Of a stretch of 64,000 nt of DNA, positions 44,224 through 52,519 are shown piece by piece. The notes beneath the pieces are model-generated. The model worked only from the letters and a program-made list of their open reading frames with translations, searched no databases and had not been told where the DNA came from. This DNA comes from Candidatus Phosphoribacter hodrii (GTDB taxonomy: Bacteria > Actinomycetota > Actinomycetes > Actinomycetales > Dermatophilaceae). The position numbers and the translations under genes were made by a program. Position 1 is the first letter of the stretch, and each line of letters starts with the position of its first letter. Location of the stretch: positions 1 through 64,000 of the forward strand of contig JADJIB010000003.1 in NCBI GenBank assembly GCA_016707175.1. The letters are read 5' to 3'.

Positions 44224-46014
44224 TCAGGCCAGGCGCTCCTTGAGGCCGTCGAGCTCGGCGTGCAGCTGCGCGGGCAGCCGGTCACCGATCTTGGCGAACC
44301 ACTCCTCGATGAGCGGCAGCTCGGCGCGCCACTCGTCGAGGTCCACGGCGACGGCCTTGTCGATGTCGTCGGGAGCCATGTCAAGGCCCTCGGTGTCGAT
44401 GGCGCCGGCGGCGGGAACGAGACCGATGGGGGTTTCGACCGCGTCGGCTTCGCCTTCGAGGCGCTCGACGACCCACTTGAGGACGCGGCTGTTGTCGCCG
44501 AATCCGGGCCACAGCCAGTGGCCGTCCTTGTCCTTGCGGAACCAGTTGACCTGGTAGATCTTCGGGAGCTTGGACTCGTCGGCCTGCTTGCCGATGTTGA
44601 TCCAGTGCTGCATGTAGTCACCGGCGTGGTAGCCGATGAAGGGCAGCATGGCCATCGGGTCGCGGCGCACGACACCGACCGCACCGGTGGCGGCGGCGGT
44701 CGTCTCCGAGGAGAGCGTGGCGCCGACGAACGTGCCGTGGGTCCAGTTGCGCGATTCGTAGACCAACGGGACGGTGCTGGCGCGACGGCCACCGAAGAGG
44801 ATCGCCGAGATCGGGACACCGTCGGGGTTGTCGTACTCGGCCGCGATCATCGGGCACTGCTTGGCAGGCGTCGTGAACCGGCTGTTCGGGTGCGAGGAGA
44901 GCTCGCCGTTGTCGGGCGTCCAGTCGCGGTTCTTCCAGTCGATGAGGTGCGCCGGCTTCTCCTTGGAGATGCCCTCCCACCACACGTCGCCGTCGTCGGT
45001 GCGGGCGACGTTGGTGAAGATCGAGTTGCCCTCTTCGATGGTGCGCATGGCCATCGGGTTGGTGCTCATGCCGGTGCCGGGGGCGACGCCGAAGAGACCG
45101 AACTCGGGGTTCACGGCATACAGGCGACCGTCGGGACCGAAGCGCATCCAGGAGATGTCGTCACCGATCATCTCGGCCTTCCACCCGGGGATGGTGGGCT
45201 CGAGCATCGCCAGGTTGGTCTTGCCGCACTGGCTCGGGAACGCGCCACAGATGTAGTGGACCTTCCCCTTGGGGGAGGTGAGCTTGAGGATGAGCATGTG
45301 CTCGGCCATCCAGCCCTCGTCGCGGGCCATGGCCGAGGCGATGCGCAGGGCGTAGCACTTCTTGCCCAGCAGCGCGTTGCCGCCGTAACCCGAGCCGTAG
45401 GACCAGATCTCGCGGGTCTCGGGGAAGTGCGCGATGTACTTCGTGTCGCTGCACGGCCACGGGACGTCCTTCTCACCCTCGGCGAGCGGGGCGCCCACCG
45501 AGTGCAGGCCCTTGACGAAGTCGCAGTTGAGCGCCTCCATGACCTCCTGCACCGGCGTGCCGATGCGGGCCATGATGTTCATGTTGGTCACGACGTAGGC
45601 CGAGTCGGTGATCTCGACGCCGAACATCGGGACCGTCGCGTTGAGGTGGCCCATGACGAACGGGATGACATACATGACGCGGCCGGCCATACAGCCGTCG
45701 TAGAGGCCGGTCATCGTCACCTTGAGCGCGGCCGGGTCGATCCAGTTGTTGGTCGGGCCGGCGTCGTCGGGGTTGACGGACGCGATGTAGGTACGGTCCT
45801 CGACGCGCGCAACGTCACTCGGGTCCGACGCGCACCAGTAGCTATTGGGCTTCTTCTCGTCGTTGAGCTTGATGAACGTTCCGCTGTCGACGAGTGCCTG
45901 GTTGAGGCTCTCCATCTCTTCCGGCGTGCCAGTCACCCAGTGGATGGACGCCGGCTTACAGAGCGCAGCGACCTCCTCAACCCAGGCGGCCAAACCCTTG
46001 TGTGTGGTGCTCAT
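44224..46014 (-). CDS. pckG: Phosphoenolpyruvate carboxykinase (GTP)
   Basis: Catalyses oxaloacetate + GTP to PEP + GDP + CO2, the gateway to gluconeogenesis and an anaplerotic node. The 596-residue length and motifs are those of the GTP-using enzyme: the P-loop GAFPSQCGKTNLAML (containing the active Cys), the metal-site EMIGDDISWM segment, YGGNALLGKKCYALR, and GTGMSTNP. The start ATG follows AAGGGAAGG. It is complete and unfragmented. The 46015-46389 spacer upstream is G-rich, has two GTATGCC/GGCATAC sites and presumably holds its promoter; I see no gene in it. Confidence 0.98.
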   Translation of the reverse strand: MSTTHKGLAAWVEEVAALCKPASIHWVTGTPEEMESLNQALVDSGTFIKLNDEKKPNSYWCASDPSDVARVEDRTYIASVNPDDAGPTNNWIDPAALKVTMTGLYDGCMAGRVMYVIPFVMGHLNATVPMFGVEITDSAYVVTNMNIMARIGTPVQEVMEALNCDFVKGLHSVGAPLAEGEKDVPWPCSDTKYIAHFPETREIWSYGSGYGGNALLGKKCYALRIASAMARDEGWMAEHMLILKLTSPKGKVHYICGAFPSQCGKTNLAMLEPTIPGWKAEMIGDDISWMRFGPDGRLYAVNPEFGLFGVAPGTGMSTNPMAMRTIEEGNSIFTNVARTDDGDVWWEGISKEKPAHLIDWKNRDWTPDNGELSSHPNSRFTTPAKQCPMIAAEYDNPDGVPISAILFGGRRASTVPLVYESRNWTHGTFVGATLSSETTAAATGAVGVVRRDPMAMLPFIGYHAGDYMQHWINIGKQADESKLPKIYQVNWFRKDKDGHWLWPGFGDNSRVLKWVVERLEGEADAVETPIGLVPAAGAIDTEGLDMAPDDIDKAVAVDLDEWRAELPLIEEWFAKIGDRLPAQLHAELDGLKERLA

Positions 46015-46389
46015 GACCTTCCCTTCTGCGCTCGCCTGGGGGGCGCTCGCTGCCGATTCGGTGTCGGGCGTCGGATGAGGGGCGGAAAGAGGACAGGTGT
46101 CGTCCCGGCAACCAGCCGACGCCGCGGTCGTGACCACCGTATCCCGGTGGTGTGCGGGCGGCATACCGGCGTTTGGTCCCTTCCTGGTGAGTCCCCTCAC
46201 AAGGATCGGCGTTGGTCGCGGGGCGGGTTGGCGGCGTGGGTGGCGGGGTGGGTAGCGGAGTGGTCCGGCGGGCGGATCCGATTTCCCCCGCAGTGGGTAT
46301 GCCGGTAGGCTTGCCCCTCGGCGCACGGCCCTGGAGGTCTTCGCGGAGTTTCGCGGAGGGCAACGATGGGTGGTGCGGCTGCGTGTCTG

Positions 46390-46462
46390 GCGCCCGTAGC
46401 TCAACGGATAGAGCATCTGACTACGGATCAGAAGGTTAGGGGTTCGAATCCCTTCGGGCGCG
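46390..46462 (+). tRNA. tRNA-Arg (anticodon ACG)
   Basis: 73-nt gene. Acceptor GCGCCCG/CGGGCGC with discriminator G, D-arm GCTCAACGGATAGAGC, anticodon loop CTACGGA giving ACG (read as ICG), T-arm GGGTTCGAATCCC. CCA is not encoded. Confidence 0.95.
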
Positions 46463-46598
46463 CTCTGTGTTGAGACAGACGGACAGGCCCTGACGAGCGG
46501 AGACGCCGGTCAGGGCCTGACTCGTTTCGCGGACCTCTGTGCCGCCCGTATGCCGCGTCGCCTCGCCTTTGCAGAACGGGCAGCTCTGGCGCGGTGGG

Positions 46599-46686
46599 CG
46601 GCATACCGAATGCCGTCGGTCGCCACCCCCTCGCCCACTCACGCTCAGGTATGCCGTCCGCCACCCACCAATGGCATCCCGTGTGC
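46599..46686. repeat. Interspersed inverted repeat, family A
   Basis: Left part CGGCATACCGAATGCCGTCG, inner CACGCTCAGGTATGCCGTCC, right part CACCAATGGCATCCCGTGTG. The outer parts are imperfect complements. It shares the inner CACGCTCAGGTATGCCG block with the copies at 47435 and 49024. The 46463-46797 spacer contains this element and nothing else that I can support, apart from the promoter-operator of the following toxin-antitoxin pair. Confidence 0.75.
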
Positions 46687-46757
46687 TGTCGTCCTGCCCG
46701 ATGGCCTAGGGGCGGCACTCTGCCGCATGCGCGGCCCTGGCCCGGCGAACCCCAACC

Positions 46758-46781
46758 CGTGTAGACGGAATTGTCTACACG
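46758..46781. promoter_or_regulatory. Palindromic operator of the MazEF-like pair
   Basis: CGTGTAGAC, six-base centre GGAATT, GTCTACACG: nine-base perfect arms 16 bases before the antitoxin ATG. Ribbon-helix-helix antitoxins bind such sites to repress their own operon. The call rests on position and symmetry. Confidence 0.75.
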
Positions 46782-46797
46782 ACGTACCGTTGGTTCT

Positions 46798-46995
46798 ATG
46801 GCTGACAGCACGACGATACGGATCAGCAGGGACACGCATGCGCGGGTGACCCGGTTGGCGGCCGAGCGGCACGAAACGATCGATGAGACCGTGCGCAGCG
46901 CCATCCGCGCGCTCCGCCAGGATGCGATGGCGCGCGACCTCGCCGATGGCCTCACTGAAGAAGAGACGGCATGGCTCGATGCTGACGCCGGGTGA
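46798..46995 (+). CDS. Ribbon-helix-helix antitoxin
   Basis: A 65-residue protein. The N-terminal half TTIRISRDTHARVTRLAAER is a ribbon-helix-helix strand and first helix, followed by ETIDETVRSAIRALRQDA. The acidic C-terminal tail (LADGLTEEETAWLDADAG) is of the kind that blocks MazF toxins. It starts 16 bases after a palindromic operator and overlaps the toxin gene start by 17 bases, a normal arrangement for translational coupling of a toxin-antitoxin module. Confidence 0.85.
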   Translation: MADSTTIRISRDTHARVTRLAAERHETIDETVRSAIRALRQDAMARDLADGLTEEETAWLDADAG

Positions 46996-47316
46996 CGTGG
47001 TCGAGCTCGACCTTGGTGTCCCGGCTGCAGCGAGGCGGGATCGCGTCGCCCCGCCATCGTGGTGACCGCGGCGCGGGTGCTGAACGGGGGACCCAACGTC
47101 GTGCAGGTCGTGCCCCTGACCCGCACGATCCGCACGAGCGGCGCTGAAGTGGTCATCGATCCCGACGAGGACAACCGGCTGTCAGCGCGGTCGTCGGCGC
47201 AGTGCCAGCACGTGCGTTCCGTGGCCACGGCGCGCATTCGTGAGTGCACCGGCAATGTCGGCCCAGTCGCTCTCGGCGAGGTTCGCGAAACGCTCGCGCT
47301 GCTGCTGGACCTCTGA
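46979..47316 (+). CDS. MazF/PemK-type endoribonuclease toxin, one apparent frameshift
   Basis: A toxin of about 112 residues. The start MLTPGDVVELDLGVPA is the PemK/MazF opening strand. After one missing base near 47027 the frame continues with RRPAIVVTAARVLNGGPNVV and QVVPLTRTIRTSGAEVVIDP, then DEDNRLSARSSAQCQHVRSV, which includes the typical S-x-x-x-x-x-Q-x-R-like late motif. It should cleave mRNA at short sequences when freed from the antitoxin. Because all motifs are present in two adjoining frames, either the base was lost in the consensus or the toxin is inactivated. Confidence 0.78.
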
Positions 47317-47434
47317 CGCCAGACGACGGCACCGAACGGCTCGCGTTGACCACCTCCAGGTGTCGGTAACACTCCGCAGACCCCACCTCTCCGGCGACGG
47401 AAGCCGTCCGAAGGGGCAGCGTCGGCGCGGCGCG

Positions 47435-47522
47435 CGGCATACCGAATGCCGTTGGTGGCCACCCGCGCGCACTCGCACGCTCAGGTATGCCGCCCGCGGC
47501 CGACCAATGGCATTCCTTGTGC
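47435..47522. repeat. Interspersed inverted repeat, family A
   Basis: Outer arms GGCATACCGAATGCCGTTGG and CCAATGGCATTCCTTGTG flank an inner CGCACGCTCAGGTATGCCGC. It lies between the MazF-like gene and the first HAD gene, ending 40 bases before the HAD start. Inner and outer blocks match the copies at 46599 and 49024. Confidence 0.75.
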
Positions 47523-47561
47523 TCAGCCCGCCCTCGCTGCCACGCCCACTAGCCTGAGCGC

Positions 47562-48401
47562 GTGAGCGACCCCCGGCCCCATTCCGTCCTGCTGCTCGAC
47601 GTGGACGGCACCCTGCTCGACTACCAGGCCCAACTCCCCGAGAGCGCCGGCGCCGCCGTCCGCGACGCGAGGTCGCGGGGGCATCGGGTCTACCTGTGCA
47701 CGGGGCGCAGCCGCGCCGAGATCTATCCGTCGCTGTGGGACCTCGGCCTGGACGGGCTGATCGGCGGCAACGGCAGCTACGTCGAGTCCGACGGCGAGGT
47801 GGTCTGGCACCAGGTGCTGCCCCGCGACGTCGTGGAGCGCGCGGTGGCCTGGATGGAGGAGCACGGCCTGGCGTTCTATCTGGAGTCGAACACCGGGCTC
47901 TTCGGCACCGAACACCTGCCCGAGCGGACCGCCGTCCTGCTGGGCGGGGCCACCGAGGAGAACATCGCGCAGGTCCGCCAGGGCTTCCCCCACATGATCT
48001 ACGACCCCACCCAGGGCCGCGACGAGGTCAACAAGATCAGCTTCGTGCTCGAACCCGGGCTCGACCTGGCGGCCCTCGCCGAGTCCTTCGCGGGGGAGGC
48101 CGGCATAGACACCTGGTCGCTGACGGGACGCGGCCCCGAATTCGGCGAGTTCGGGCAACTGGGCGTCCACAAGGGCGCGGCCGTGCGTCGCCTGGCTGAG
48201 CACCTCGGCATGCCTGTGTCGTCCCTGATCGGTTTCGGCGACGCCCGCAGCGACGTCGAGCTCCTGACCGCGTGCGGCACCGGAGTGGCCATGGGCAACG
48301 CCCCCGACGAGTTGCTCGCGGTGGCCGACGTGGTCACTGACCGCGCGGACGAGGACGGTCTGGTCAAGGCCTTCGTCCGGCTCGGCCTCATCGACGGCTG
48401 A
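47562..48401 (+). CDS. HAD-superfamily (Cof-type, IIB) hydrolase
   Basis: A 279-residue phosphatase. Motif I is LLLDVDGTLLD with both catalytic Asp. The IIB cap follows, then the motif III Lys (GVHKGAAVRRL) and motif IV IGFGDARSDVELL. Cof-type enzymes dephosphorylate sugar phosphates, nucleotides or PLP. The GTG start is just downstream of a family A repeat. A second, more distant paralogue lies at 51227 in front of the beta-glucoside PTS operon. The substrate is unknown. Confidence 0.9.
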   Translation: MSDPRPHSVLLLDVDGTLLDYQAQLPESAGAAVRDARSRGHRVYLCTGRSRAEIYPSLWDLGLDGLIGGNGSYVESDGEVVWHQVLPRDVVERAVAWMEEHGLAFYLESNTGLFGTEHLPERTAVLLGGATEENIAQVRQGFPHMIYDPTQGRDEVNKISFVLEPGLDLAALAESFAGEAGIDTWSLTGRGPEFGEFGQLGVHKGAAVRRLAEHLGMPVSSLIGFGDARSDVELLTACGTGVAMGNAPDELLAVADVVTDRADEDGLVKAFVRLGLIDG

Positions 48402-48432
48402 TCGACGGCCGACCGCTCGCACCAGCGTGCGG

Positions 48433-48488
48433 AGGGTATGCCGCGTGCGGGCCGGCGCGGACGGCATACCGAATGCCGTTGGTCGCCA
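48433..48488. repeat. Interspersed repeat, family A (single arm)
   Basis: GGGTATGCCGCGTGCGG and then ACGGCATACCGAATGCCGTT: the left arm of the family A element next to an inverted GTATGCC/GGCATAC pair. The right arm is missing, so this is a truncated copy. It lies in the 48402-48636 spacer, which has no other support for a gene. Confidence 0.65.
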
Positions 48489-48636
48489 GAGGCTTGTCAT
48501 CCCACGCGCGGGTTCCCGCTACGCACCTTCCGCTACAGCCGGTGTGGGCGCCTTGGGGTTGAATCGGGTCGGTGATCGCACTCCCGGGGTCACCGACCGC
48601 GCGACAGGCCTTGCGCAGGCCAGGGGAGATGAACGG

Positions 48637-48999
48637 GTGACGCCCGAGATCGAGGCCAAGGTGCGCGCGGTCTCCGATCTGCACGTGCAGGCGATCGCCC
48701 GGGCGCACGCGGCCGGAGTGAAGATCGCGATGGGCACCGACAGCGGCGTCTTCGCCCACGGCATCAACCACAAGGAACTCGCCTGGATGGTTCGCGCCGG
48801 GCTGTCCCCGCAGCAGTCGCTCAGGGCTGCCACCGGGTCGGCTGCCGAGCTTCTCGAGCGTTCCGACATCGGTGGGGTTGCGCCCGGCAAGCTCGCGGAT
48901 CTCGTTGTCGTGGGCGGCGATCCGTGGAACTTCGACCGGTTCGACCAGAACCTCCAGCTCGTCATGAAGGGCGGCCAGGTCGTCCGCGACGCGCGCTAA
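48637..48999 (+). pseudogene. C-terminal remnant of an imidazolonepropionase-like amidohydrolase
   Basis: About 120 residues matching only the last quarter of an amidohydrolase of about 400 residues. The visible parts are AHAAGVKIAMGTDSGVFAHG, with the metal-site Asp of the HxD/TDSG motif, then MVRAGLSPQQSLRAATGSAA and GKLADLVVVGGDPWNF, the family's closing strand. The metal-binding HxH and the central His residues, which lie in the N-terminal part, are absent from the 240 bases upstream. The GTG used is arbitrary. A 5' truncation is the simplest view. It lies between repeat copies, which may have promoted the deletion. Confidence 0.8.
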
Positions 49000-49023
49000 C
49001 GCTCACCGCCACGACCCAGCCAG

Positions 49024-49107
49024 CACACGGCATACCAATGGTCGCCGCTCGCTCGCCTTCCCACGCTCAGGTATGCCGCGGGCGCCAGACCATTGGTATG
49101 TCCTGTG
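49024..49107. repeat. Interspersed inverted repeat, family A
   Basis: Arms CACACGGCATACCAATGGTC and GACCATTGGTATGTCCTGTG are complementary at 18 of 20 positions. The inner part is CCCACGCTCAGGTATGCCGC. It sits between the amidohydrolase remnant and the convergent alcohol dehydrogenase. It is closest to the copy at 9767-9849, which has the same ACCAATGGTC arms. Confidence 0.8.
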
Positions 49108-49131
49108 CGCGGGCCACCCCGAGAGGGGTGG

Positions 49132-50181
49132 TCACGGACGGATCATGGCCTTGAGCACCTCGCGGGCGTCCATCGCGGCATACGCCGCCGGGATGTCCTC
49201 CAGATCGAAGGTGCGGTCGAAGACGCGACCGGGGTTGACGGTGCCGTCGAGCACCCCCGGCAGCAGCGTCTCAAGATAGGCCCGCACCGGGGCCGGGCCG
49301 CCGGTGAGGGTGATGTTGGGGCCGAACAGGGTGCCGAAACCGACTGGGGCCTGGTCATATTGGGGCACCCCGACCCGGCTGATGACGCCGCCGGGGCGGA
49401 CGATGCCGATCGCCTGCTCGTAGGCGGGGTAGTGGCCGACCGCCTCAAGGACGATCTGGCTGCCGCCGCCCGTCAGGTCGCGGACCGCAGCGATCCCCTC
49501 GTCACCACGCTCCGCCACGACCGCCGTTGCGCCGAACTCGACACCGAGGTCGGTGCGGGCGCGGTGCCGGCCCATGAGAACGATCTGTTCGGCGCCGAGC
49601 AACTGGGCCGACAGGACGGCCATCAGCCCGACGGCTCCGTCACCGATCACCGTGACCGTGCTGCCGGGCGCCACCTGGCCCCGCACCGCCGCGTGCCAGC
49701 CCGTGCCATAGACATCCGAGAGGGTGAGCAGCGAGGCGAGCAGCGACTCATCGGTCGACTCGTCGACGCCGGGAGCCACGACCAGCGTGCCGTCGGCGAG
49801 CGGCACCCGCACCGCCTGGGCCTGACCGCCGGCCGTCCCCACCCGGGCGTCGCTCCAGAAGCCGCCGTTGCTGCACGACGTCTGCAGCCCGGCGCGGCAG
49901 AACTCGCACGTTCCGCACGAGACCGCGAACGGGGCGATGACAAAGTCGCCGACAGAAAGCGTGCGGACCTCGGAGCCGACCGCCTCGACGACACCGATGA
50001 ACTCGTGCCCGATCGAGCGACCGCCGGGTGCCGGCGGCATCGCGTGGTAGGGGTGCAGGTCGCTCCCGCAGACGCACGCACGGACCACGCGGACGACGGC
50101 ATCGGTGGGGTGGACGATGACCGGGTCGGGTGCGTCGGCGACGCGGATGTCTCCCGCACCGTGGATGAAGGTTGCTCTCAT
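49132..50181 (-). CDS. Zinc-dependent alcohol dehydrogenase family protein
   Basis: A 349-residue medium-chain dehydrogenase/reductase. The catalytic zinc ligands are in RACVCGSDLH and SIGHEFIGVV, and the structural zinc lobe has four Cys in CGTCEFCRAGLQTSC. The Rossmann motif is VIGDGAVGLMAVL, and GRHRART suggests NADP preference. It oxidises an alcohol or reduces an aldehyde, substrate unknown. It is divergent from an XRE/MLTR-type regulator gene with a spacer of about 100 bp, so that regulator probably controls it. Confidence 0.92.
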   Translation of the reverse strand: MRATFIHGAGDIRVADAPDPVIVHPTDAVVRVVRACVCGSDLHPYHAMPPAPGGRSIGHEFIGVVEAVGSEVRTLSVGDFVIAPFAVSCGTCEFCRAGLQTSCSNGGFWSDARVGTAGGQAQAVRVPLADGTLVVAPGVDESTDESLLASLLTLSDVYGTGWHAAVRGQVAPGSTVTVIGDGAVGLMAVLSAQLLGAEQIVLMGRHRARTDLGVEFGATAVVAERGDEGIAAVRDLTGGGSQIVLEAVGHYPAYEQAIGIVRPGGVISRVGVPQYDQAPVGFGTLFGPNITLTGGPAPVRAYLETLLPGVLDGTVNPGRVFDRTFDLEDIPAAYAAMDAREVLKAMIRP

Positions 50182-50283
50182 GGTCCCCAGCCAACCTCAC
50201 CGCAGCGGGTGCCGGGAGTCCCGCTCGTTCCTGGTACCAGCAGGGCCTCCCACCGACCCGCCCGCCCTGCCTACATTGAAGCC

Positions 50284-51192
50284 ATGACGTCCATCGACCT
50301 GCGCGCCCAGATCCGGGAGTTCTTGCGCACCCGGCGGGCTCGGATCACCCCTGCGGAAGCCGGGCTCACGGCATACGGAGGCAATCGCCGAGTCTCCGGA
50401 CTGCGACGTGAGGAGGTCGCGATGCTGGCCGGCGTGTCGGTCGACTATTACGTCCGGATGGAGCGCGGCAGTCTCGCCGGGGTGTCCGAGAGCGTCCTCG
50501 CGTCGCTCGCCGACGCGCTGCGGCTCGATGACGCCGAGCGCGACCACCTTGAGGCGCTCGCCCGCGAGTCCGGGGCCTCGGGCACGCGCGCCGCGAGCAA
50601 CCGTCGCACGAAGGCGGCGACTCCGGTCGTGCGGCCGGCCATCCGCCAGGTTCTTGACGCGATCACCGACGCCCCGGCGTGGGTCCGCAACGGCCGTCAC
50701 GACATCCTCGCGATGAACCCGCTGGCTCGTGCGCTTTATGCGCCGGCGCTCGCCGACCCGCGTCGCCCGGCCAACACGACCCGGTTCATCTACCTGCAGC
50801 CGGAGGCGGCGCGCGAGCTGTTCGTCGACTACGACCAGGTCGCCAAGGATGGTGCTGCGATGCTCCGGCTGGAGGCCGGGCGCAACCCGCACGACAAGGA
50901 CCTCATCCAGCTGGTCGGCGAATTGTCCACCAGGAGTGAGCTTTTCCGGCAACGGTGGGCCTCGCAGGACGTGCGCTACCACCGGTCCGGGCGCAAGCGG
51001 CTGCGGCACCCCGTGGTCGGTCAGCTCGACCTGGACTACGAGGCGATGGAGTTGTTGAGCGATCCTGGGCTGGTCCTCAACATGTACACCGCGGCGGCCG
51101 GCACGCCGACGTCGGACGCCCTCAAGATCCTCGCGTCGTGGGTCGCCGGACAGGAGCAACTCGTCACCGAGCTCGCGCCGAGCAACGGGTGA
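50284..51192 (+). CDS. XRE-type regulator with MmyB-like ligand-binding domain
   Basis: A 302-residue protein. The N-terminal helix-turn-helix reads GLRREEVAMLAGVSVDYYVR, the hallmark of this actinobacterial group. The C-terminal part (ITDAPAWVRNGRHDILAMNP, then NTTRFIYLQPEAARELFVDY) is the MmyB-like or MLTR ligand-binding domain, which binds fatty acids in some relatives. Its gene is divergent from the alcohol dehydrogenase, the typical arrangement for regulator and target oxidoreductase. The ATG gives the conserved SIDLRAQIREFLRTRRARIT start. Confidence 0.92.
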   Translation: MTSIDLRAQIREFLRTRRARITPAEAGLTAYGGNRRVSGLRREEVAMLAGVSVDYYVRMERGSLAGVSESVLASLADALRLDDAERDHLEALARESGASGTRAASNRRTKAATPVVRPAIRQVLDAITDAPAWVRNGRHDILAMNPLARALYAPALADPRRPANTTRFIYLQPEAARELFVDYDQVAKDGAAMLRLEAGRNPHDKDLIQLVGELSTRSELFRQRWASQDVRYHRSGRKRLRHPVVGQLDLDYEAMELLSDPGLVLNMYTAAAGTPTSDALKILASWVAGQEQLVTELAPSNG

Positions 51193-51226
51193 GCCGACGC
51201 CCGAACCTCGGCTAAGGTCGACCGAC

Positions 51227-52075
51227 GTGACGGACACCGAGACCCCCAGCCCACGGCGCCGCGCCGTCTTCCTCGACGTCGACGGGACGTATGCCGTCTT
51301 CGGCGCCGCCCCCGCTGGACACGTGGCCGCGGTGCGCGCCGCCCGGGACGCCGGTCACCTTGTCTTCCTCTGCACCGGGCGCCCGATGTCGATGGTGCCC
51401 GCGCACCTGCTGGCCGCCGGGTTCGACGGGGTGGTCGCCGCTGGTGGTGCGTATGCCGTGCTCGGCGACGAGGTCCTGCTCGACATCAGGTTCCCCGCTG
51501 ACCTCGCCGCGCGGACGGTCGAGGTGATGGACGGTTACGGCGTGACCTATCTGCTGGAGGCCCCCGAGGCGGTCTACACGGCGCCCGGCACCGAGGAGCA
51601 GTTGCGCCGGGCCTACGGTGCCCACCTCGCCGATGCACCGTCCGCCACGACCGTCGTGTCCGACATCCTCGCGTCGGTGCGACCGGTGCCGGCCGCCGGC
51701 GCGGTGTCGTTCGCCAAGGTCTCCGTCGTCGTGTCGTCCGTCCCGGTCGAGCAGTTGGGCGCCGAGGTCGGCGAACAACTCGCGGTGCTCCCCAGCTCGG
51801 TCCCGGCCCTCGGCGAGGAGGCGGGTGAGATCTTCCTCGCCGACGTCCACAAGGCGGTCGGGATGGACGCCATCGTGCGGCGCCTGGGGCTCGCGCGCGA
51901 GGACGTCATCGGCTTCGGCGACGGGCTCAACGACCTCGAGATGCTCGAGTATGCCGGTGTCGGCGTCGCGATCGAGGGTTCGCATGAGCGGCTGCTCGCG
52001 GTCGCCGACCGCACCGCCGCCGGTCCCGAGGTGGAAGGCCTGGTCCAGGCGTTCGCTGAGCTCGGCCTGCGCTGA
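51227..52075 (+). CDS. HAD-superfamily (Cof-type, IIB) hydrolase
   Basis: A 282-residue phosphatase with motif I FLDVDGTYAVF, the motif II Thr in FLCTGRP, the Lys in VHKAVGMDAIV, and the acidic motif IV IGFGDGLNDLEML. It starts at GTG soon after the XRE gene and ends about 30 bases before the first promoter of the beta-glucoside PTS leader. A sugar-phosphate phosphatase linked to that operon is plausible but not shown. It has a Tyr-Ala (GTATGCC) within motif I, where most homologues have LLD. Confidence 0.88.
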   Translation: MTDTETPSPRRRAVFLDVDGTYAVFGAAPAGHVAAVRAARDAGHLVFLCTGRPMSMVPAHLLAAGFDGVVAAGGAYAVLGDEVLLDIRFPADLAARTVEVMDGYGVTYLLEAPEAVYTAPGTEEQLRRAYGAHLADAPSATTVVSDILASVRPVPAAGAVSFAKVSVVVSSVPVEQLGAEVGEQLAVLPSSVPALGEEAGEIFLADVHKAVGMDAIVRRLGLAREDVIGFGDGLNDLEMLEYAGVGVAIEGSHERLLAVADRTAAGPEVEGLVQAFAELGLR

Positions 52076-52106
52076 CCTGCTGCGCGTCCGGATGGCGGCG
52101 GAATCC

Positions 52107-52135
52107 TTTACAGCCGTCGGTAGGGGCGCTACCGT
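52107..52135 (+). promoter_or_regulatory. Promoter 1 of the bgl PTS operon
   Basis: TTTACA (-35, 52107-52112), 17-base spacer, TACCGT (-10, 52130-52135). The same arrangement is repeated at 52455-52484. It drives the first RAT-terminator leader. Confidence 0.7.
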
Positions 52136-52184
52136 TGCCAGCGGACGCCCTGTGTGTCTACGCAGTTGGGCTTGTGGAAGTTTG

Positions 52185-52270
52185 GGATTGTTACTGCGCG
52201 GCAGGCAAAACCCAAGTCGGACCAGCAGCGACTCTGATGGGTCGCGTGCAGTCGTGGCTTGGGTTTTTTG
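52185..52270 (+). promoter_or_regulatory. RAT antiterminator site plus terminator, module 1
   Basis: The sequence from GGATTGTTACTGCGCGGCAG through GCAAAACC (52185-52212) matches the ribonucleic antiterminator recognised by BglG/LicT proteins. The AAAACCCAAG end of the RAT is also the 5' arm of a terminator whose 3' arm is CTTGGGTTTTTT (52258-52269). The protein-bound RAT hairpin and the terminator hairpin are therefore mutually exclusive: without sugar, transcription stops here; with active BglG it continues. Confidence 0.92.
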
Positions 52271-52382
52271 TTCCGTGAACCTGCCTGCGGTGATGTGAGT
52301 GGGCCCCGGCCTGGGAAGCGGTGGCCGGGCCCTGCTCGTCGGTCGACGCGAGCCTTGCGCTGCGCGTCGGTCGACCCAGGGA

Positions 52383-52425
52383 TATGCCGCGTGAGCTGTG
52401 AGGGGCTTCCGGCTCACGCGGCATA
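52383..52425. repeat. GTATGCC-type perfect hairpin between leader modules
   Basis: TATGCCGCGTGAGC and its exact complement (14 bp) with a 15-base loop, between the first terminator and the second promoter. It could block read-through or simply be another copy of the window-wide hairpin type. Confidence 0.65.
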
Positions 52426-52454
52426 CCCTTGTCTGGGAGCCTGAATCGAGATCC

Positions 52455-52484
52455 TTTACAGCAGTGGGCGGTTGCCGCTACCTT
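52455..52484 (+). promoter_or_regulatory. Promoter 2 of the bgl PTS operon
   Basis: TTTACA (52455-52460), 18-base spacer, TACCTT (52479-52484). The flanks (cctttacag, then ggcggacgcc) match promoter 1, so the whole module was duplicated. Confidence 0.7.
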
Positions 52485-52519
52485 TGGTGGCGGACGCCGT
52501 GTGGCGTCCCGGAAGTCTG

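Noticed and set aside
46599..49107. Insertion sequence in the repeat-rich strip
   Set aside because: No transposase reading frame and no target duplications were seen. The repeats are about 85 bp and non-coding.
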